NCBI RefSeq assembly: GCF_040546275.1
Contig: NZ_JBEPNO010000022.1
Coordinates: 1 to 64,000, forward strand
Source of the DNA: Nakamurella sp040546275
GTDB taxonomy: Bacteria; Actinomycetota; Actinomycetes; Mycobacteriales; Nakamurellaceae
Length of the DNA: 64,000 nucleotides
Reading direction: 5' to 3'
The stretch's first letter is position 1, and every line of letters begins with the position of its first letter. Below are positions 59,713-64,000 of this stretch, one piece after another. The translations under genes were made by a program, and so were the position numbers. The notes under the pieces are model-generated. The model saw only the letters and a program-made list of their open reading frames with translations, did not search any database and was not told the DNA's origin.

Positions 59713-61599
59713 ATGACCTTTGAGTTGGGGGACTACCGCGCGATCGAGCAACTCGGCACGGGCGGATCGGCGCAGGTGTGGTTGGGCGTCCGGATCTCCA
59801 CAGGCAACCGGGTGGCGATCAAGGTCTTCCCGGCCGAGCGGCTCGATGCAGCCCGCCGCGAAGCCGCTCTTGCCGCAGCGGTCGACCATCCCCACGTGGT
59901 GCGAGTGCTTGACGTGGTGGGGGACGTGGACCGCGCGGCCCTTGTCACCGAGTACGCGGCCGGTGGCGATCTGGCCGACCTGCTCGAGCGACGGGGCCGG
60001 CTGACCGCGTCGGAGACGCTCACGGTGCTGCTGCCGTTGGCGGCAGCCCTGGCCACTGCCCACGAGCGTGAGATCGTGCACGGCGACCTGTCCGCCGGCA
60101 ACGTTCTCTTCGACCGGGCCGGGCGTCCCCTGCTCGCCGACCTCGGGGCCGGACGCGCGGCCGCGGAGTCGGGACGACCGGTCTTCGCGACGCCGGTCGA
60201 TGCGGCGCCGGAACTGGCCCGGGGCGGGCCGCCGACGCCGGCGACCGACATGTTCTCGCTGGGCTCGCTCGCCCTTGCCTGTCTCACCGGTCGTCATGCC
60301 TGGCCGGCGGATGATCTACGGGACGTGGTGATCCAGTCGGCTGCCGGGCAGTGGCCGGATCCCGGTGACGACGCCGCGCCGCCGGCGCTGGTGGCGCTGG
60401 TCCGCTCCCTCCTCGAACACGACCCGGAACGACGTCCCGGTGCCGCGACGCTGGTGCTGGACCTGAAGGCAGCCGGGCGCCCGGAACCTCTCGACCTCGC
60501 CGGCGTGGACGACCGGTTGCCGGATCCCGGCCTCCCCGCCCTCGACGCACCTGCGACGGCGGGTGGGTCGCCCGTCTCGAGGCACGGACGGGCGGAGCCG
60601 CACGGACGGGCGGAGCCGATGGGAGGGCCGCCGCCCGTGCCGCGACCAGGTCTGCACCCGTCCGGCCGGGTCGGGTCGGTGGGAAGGGACGAGGAAGGCG
60701 GCGGACGCATGAGCGGTCGCGGTCGGGACCGGACCGATCCCGGAAGGCTCGCCAGGTCGAGGGCGGTCACCCGGCGCAGGGCTGACGCGGTCCCGGTCGG
60801 TCCGTCGTCGGCGCCCGATTTCGCGGCCGGGACGGGACGCGGGCCGGCGCGACTGCATCTCCCGTCAGGGGCGCTCCGCGTGATGCTGCTAACAACGACC
60901 TGTTTGCTCGTGGTCGGTGTCGCCGGTGCGGCTGGTCTGTGGTGGGCCGGTTGGGGTCGCAGCGAGCCGGTCGCCGTCGGGGGCACAAGCGCGTCGACAT
61001 CCTCCGTGCCTGCCATACCTTCAGCCTCCGTACCCCCCGGCCCACCCCGTCCAGCGGGTCCTGCGTCGTCGGCCTCTGCGCCGGCCACGCCCTCCCGAAC
61101 TGCGGTTCCGTCCCGGTCGGGGGTGGCACCGACGTCCGTGGCCGGCACCACCGCACCCGTGCGCACACCGAAACGAACGCCGACGCCGACCTCGCCGGCC
61201 GGCGCGATCACCGCGTCGGCAACCGAACAGGACTGGACGGCCACCGTCAGGGAATTGGACGGCGCAAGGGCAAAGGCCTTGGTCAGCCGGGACATTCGCC
61301 TGCTCGACTCCGTGTACACCGATGGGGCCACGGCGAGGTCGGCCGATGCCGGCACCATCGGGACCATGCTGACGGACGGCTTGCGGGTGTCAGGCGCCGT
61401 GCATCTGACTCGACAGGTGCGCATTCTGAGCCGTGGTCCGATCAGGGTGGTCGTGGAGGACTCGCTGCCCTCCTACTCGATCCTCGACGTGGCGGGGCGG
61501 GTGGTCGGACGGACACCTGCGAGAGTCGGCGGCTCCCGGGTGCTGGTCCTCGTCGGAACTCCCGCCGGCTATCGCATCAGCGAGGTGCAGGCCGCCTGA
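59713..61599 (+). CDS. Membrane Ser/Thr protein kinase with altered motifs
   Basis: The 628-residue protein starts with a kinase domain: Gly-loop GTGGSAQV, ATP-binding Lys37 (VAIKVF), and Glu in the C-helix. The catalytic loop reads HGDLSAGN (123-130) where most have HRDLKPxN, so Arg is lost but Asp125 and Asn stay. The metal motif is DLG (143-145), not DFG. A long Pro/Arg/Gly linker, one membrane helix (VMLLTTTCLLVVGVAGAAGLW), a Ser/Thr/Pro stretch and a 110-residue external domain follow. Activity is possible. ATG 59713 begins directly at the kinase domain. Confidence 0.85.
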   Translation: MTFELGDYRAIEQLGTGGSAQVWLGVRISTGNRVAIKVFPAERLDAARREAALAAAVDHPHVVRVLDVVGDVDRAALVTEYAAGGDLADLLERRGRLTASETLTVLLPLAAALATAHEREIVHGDLSAGNVLFDRAGRPLLADLGAGRAAAESGRPVFATPVDAAPELARGGPPTPATDMFSLGSLALACLTGRHAWPADDLRDVVIQSAAGQWPDPGDDAAPPALVALVRSLLEHDPERRPGAATLVLDLKAAGRPEPLDLAGVDDRLPDPGLPALDAPATAGGSPVSRHGRAEPHGRAEPMGGPPPVPRPGLHPSGRVGSVGRDEEGGGRMSGRGRDRTDPGRLARSRAVTRRRADAVPVGPSSAPDFAAGTGRGPARLHLPSGALRVMLLTTTCLLVVGVAGAAGLWWAGWGRSEPVAVGGTSASTSSVPAIPSASVPPGPPRPAGPASSASAPATPSRTAVPSRSGVAPTSVAGTTAPVRTPKRTPTPTSPAGAITASATEQDWTATVRELDGARAKALVSRDIRLLDSVYTDGATARSADAGTIGTMLTDGLRVSGAVHLTRQVRILSRGPIRVVVEDSLPSYSILDVAGRVVGRTPARVGGSRVLVLVGTPAGYRISEVQAA

Positions 61600-61745
61600 C
61601 GGACGTGGCACAGGTGCCGCTGATGTCACGGGGTTCGCTGAGTTCACCGAGAAGGTGCAGGTCAGATGCCTCGGATCTGAAGAGGCCACGCTCTCTCCGG
61701 CATGTCAGCAGGGGACTGTCGGTGCTCGGACCTACCGTGATCAAC

Positions 61746-62888
61746 ATGCGGCTCCTCCACACCTCCGACTGGCACATCGGCCGGACCTTCCACGGGCAGG
61801 ACCTGTTGGGGGATCAGGAGTTCGTGCTGTCCGCGCTTGCTGATCTGGCCGCCGAGAACGAGGTCGACGTGGTGGTGATCGCCGGTGATCTGTACGACCG
61901 GGCGATCCCCAGCGCCGAGGCCGTCCAGGTCGCCACCCGTGCTCTCGACCGGCTGCGCCGGACCGGCGCGACCATCGTGGCCTCGTCCGGAAATCATGAT
62001 TCGGCGCCCCGGCTCGGGGCGTTCTCCGCGTTCCTGGCCGCCGGCGGCCTGCACCTGCGCACGTCCGTCGGCGAGGTGGGCGAGCCGATCATGTTGGCCG
62101 ACCGGGCCGGCCCGGTGGCCGTCTACGCGCTGCCCTACCTCGAACCCGAACTCGCCCGGATCCCGCTGGGTGTCCCCGGCCGGCCGGGCCACCAGGCGGT
62201 CATGGCGGCGGCCATGGACCTGGTCCGGGCCGATCTGGCGACGCGTTCCGCCGGCACCCGATCAGTGGTTGCGGCCCACGCTTTCGTCGTCGGCGGCACT
62301 GCCGGCGGATCAGAGCGGTCAATCGCCGTCGGGGGTGTCGAGTCGGTGACGGCCGACGTCTTCGACGGCATCGACTACGTGGCCCTCGGTCATCTGCACG
62401 GGGCGCAGAAGATCGGCGAGCGGATGCGCTACTCCGGATCCCCCCTGCCCTACGCCTTTTCCGAGGCCGGGCACCACAAGGGTGCCTGGCTCATCGACCT
62501 CGCCGACGACGGTGCCGTCACCGATCGCTGGCTGGAACTGCCTGTGGTGCGGCCACTCTCGCTCGTCACGGGGTCGATGCAGGAGCTTCTCGATGGCTAC
62601 CCCGACTTGACCGGTCACTACCTGTCCGTGGTGCTGACGGACGCCGTCCGGCCGGTCGAGCCGATGCGACGCCTGCGCGAGCGTTTCCCGCACGCCCTCA
62701 CGGTGTCGTGGGAGCCGCCGGCGCGTGTCGTGGATGCGGCAACCGACCACGAGGTCGCAGGCCTGACCGACGAGGACGTGCTCGCCGAATTCCTGCTGCA
62801 GTGCCGCGGATCCTCGGCGTCGCCGTCGGAGCAGACGCTGCTGGATCGCTCCCTGGCCGCCGACCGGTTGTTGGAGGCCGCGGCGTGA
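61746..62888 (+). CDS. sbcD: Exonuclease subunit SbcD
   Basis: SbcD is the nuclease of the SbcCD complex, which opens hairpins and trims DNA ends. The 380-residue product has the metallophosphoesterase motifs DWHIGR, GDLYDR, SGNHDS, a His in AAHAF, and GHLHG. ATG 61746 begins at the conserved strand. The stop overlaps the sbcC start (GTGA), so the subunits are made together. Confidence 0.95.
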   Translation: MRLLHTSDWHIGRTFHGQDLLGDQEFVLSALADLAAENEVDVVVIAGDLYDRAIPSAEAVQVATRALDRLRRTGATIVASSGNHDSAPRLGAFSAFLAAGGLHLRTSVGEVGEPIMLADRAGPVAVYALPYLEPELARIPLGVPGRPGHQAVMAAAMDLVRADLATRSAGTRSVVAAHAFVVGGTAGGSERSIAVGGVESVTADVFDGIDYVALGHLHGAQKIGERMRYSGSPLPYAFSEAGHHKGAWLIDLADDGAVTDRWLELPVVRPLSLVTGSMQELLDGYPDLTGHYLSVVLTDAVRPVEPMRRLRERFPHALTVSWEPPARVVDAATDHEVAGLTDEDVLAEFLLQCRGSSASPSEQTLLDRSLAADRLLEAAA

Positions 62889-64000
62889 GGTTGCATCGGT
62901 TGCAGCTATCCGCCTTTGGTCCGTTCGCCGATGTGATCGACGTCGACCTGGACCTGCTGGGGGCGGACGGACTCTTTCTCCTGCACGGCGACACCGGTGC
63001 AGGGAAGACGACGCTGCTGGATGCCATCTCGTTCGCACTGTTCGGTCGGGTGCCCGGTGCGCGCAACGACGCCAAGCGGCTCCGGTGTGACCGGGCCGAC
63101 CCGTCCACCAGGACGTTCGTCCGGATCGAGGCCACGCTGGGTGGGCGACGGGTCGAGATCGTCCGTAGCCCTGCGTATCTCAGGGCCAAGGCCCGCGGAA
63201 CCGGGATGACCGAGGAGAAGCACAAGGTGCTCCTTCGGTGGCTCGACGCACCGCCGGACGGGGGCGACGCTGCCGTGACGGGCGGCAGCGCAGGAGCCGA
63301 GGGGCTGACCAGGGCCGAGGAGGTCGGTCTGGCCGTCAAGGACCTGCTGGGCATGTCCGCCGACCAGTTCTTCCAGGTGGTGCTGCTTCCGCAGGGTGAC
63401 TTCGCGAGGTTCCTGCGGTCGGACACCGCCGAGAGGGAAGTGTTGCTGGAGCGGCTGTTCGACACCGGCCGGTTCGGGACGATCGAGGAGTGGTTCTCCG
63501 GGGAACGTCGCGCGTCCGGTGCCCGGGTGCGCGAACACCGCGAGCGGATCGGCCGCTTGGTGGCCCGGGCGGCCGAGGCTGCCGGTCGCCCGGGCGGTCC
63601 GGACGAACAGGACCTGGCCGAGTGGCTCGCCGACCTACGAGATCGGTTGGCCGACGACGCCGCGGTGAGCGCCGAGCGCGCCGATCGGATGCGCAAGCGG
63701 TTCGTCGCGGCCGACCAGCGTCTGCGGGTGGCGGTCAAGCTGGCCGAACGGCTGACCCGGCTGCGAATCCTGCAGGAGCGCCAGGGCGAGCTCGAACGCG
63801 CTGCGGGGGAGCGGGCGTCCTGGAGGCGGTCGCTGGCGGCGCACGCGGAGGCGGCCCCGCTGGTGGCGGCCGGCCTGCAGGCGACGCGGCTCGCCTCGCG
63901 CGCCCGGGATCAGCTGGGCGTCGTCGACCGGCTGAGGTCGGCTGCCGAGGCGCGGCTGACACCCAACGAGGATCTTCCGAAGACGGCGGTCGACCTGCGT
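62885..64000 (+). CDS. sbcC: Exonuclease subunit SbcC, N-terminal part (cut by window end)
   Basis: SbcC is the SMC-like ATPase partner of SbcD. The visible 372 codons start at GTG 62885, overlapping the sbcD stop, and stay open to the last base. They show LHRLQLSAFGPFAD, Walker A GDTGAGKT at residues 35-42, the Q-loop region VVLLPQGDFARFLRS, and the start of a coiled coil rich in Arg/Glu/Ala. Full-length members are about 1000 residues, so about two thirds lie beyond the window. Confidence 0.95.
   Translation, partial: MRLHRLQLSAFGPFADVIDVDLDLLGADGLFLLHGDTGAGKTTLLDAISFALFGRVPGARNDAKRLRCDRADPSTRTFVRIEATLGGRRVEIVRSPAYLRAKARGTGMTEEKHKVLLRWLDAPPDGGDAAVTGGSAGAEGLTRAEEVGLAVKDLLGMSADQFFQVVLLPQGDFARFLRSDTAEREVLLERLFDTGRFGTIEEWFSGERRASGARVREHRERIGRLVARAAEAAGRPGGPDEQDLAEWLADLRDRLADDAAVSAERADRMRKRFVAADQRLRVAVKLAERLTRLRILQERQGELERAAGERASWRRSLAAHAEAAPLVAAGLQATRLASRARDQLGVVDRLRSAAEARLTPNEDLPKTAVDLR

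Noticed and set aside
1..64000. tRNA or rRNA genes
   Set aside because: No cloverleaf with a GGTTCGA-type T-arm and no rRNA-like tract was recognised. A covariance search would be needed to exclude them fully.

Overview
The window is one continuous stretch of high-GC chromosome from an actinomycete. The evidence is the GTG/TTG start codons, paired clpP1-clpP2 genes, the run sepIVA-DUF177-rpmF-rnc-mutM-acyP-smc, the DUF4191 and RDD genes beside glnA, and a GlnR-type operator in front of glnA. The genus cannot be fixed from sequence alone; I suspect a Frankineae/Nakamurella-like bacterium, but that is a guess. No rRNA, tRNA or CRISPR array was seen.

Layout. 1-4.4 kb is a nested mobile region. 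The right end of an IS21-family element (istA tail and istB) sits inside the third gene of a Tn554-like transposon, whose two large tyrosine recombinases remain; the second has a broken frame. 4.7-7.9 kb carries an orphan solute-binding lipoprotein and a secreted serine hydrolase with a repeat domain. 8.2-12.9 kb is the proteostasis run tig-clpP1-clpP2-clpX. 13-19.3 kb holds a lipoprotein, fdhD, a small P-loop kinase, a GNAT enzyme, a membrane-anchored protein and a molybdopterin oxidoreductase that FdhD probably serves. 19.3-22.9 kb is a tightly overlapping operon recO-uppS-permease-DUF1980-like gene. 23-29.7 kb runs on the minus strand: an epimerase, 2-oxoacid dehydrogenase E2, E3, and pepA, with one small plus-strand gene among them. 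29.8-33.7 kb has gcvT, a DinB-like gene, a decayed type III glutamine synthetase pseudogene and ilvE. 34-42.4 kb has rpmB, a DAK-like gene, recG, pyc, rsmD and coaD. 42.8-52 kb is the sepIVA-DUF177-rpmF-rnc-mutM ... acyP-smc block. 52-59.6 kb has a serpin lipoprotein, a YciI protein, glnA with its GlnR site, RDD, DUF4191, lipA, a LEA-like repeat protein and lipB. 59.7-64 kb has an atypical Ser/Thr kinase and sbcD-sbcC (cut by the window end).

The genes connect in several ways. LipB and LipA make the lipoyl cofactor used by the E2 protein at 24-26 kb, and E3 reoxidises it. Trigger factor and the Clp machine handle nascent and damaged proteins. RecO, RecG, SbcCD, MutM and Smc serve DNA repair and chromosome organisation. 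GlnA is probably under nitrogen control.

The most unusual content is non-coding. Several intergenic gaps hold nested palindromes: two families with two copies each, showing compensatory arm changes, and a third single-copy element of the same design. Others hold short tandem arrays, including a 103-bp unit repeated three times between coaD and sepIVA.
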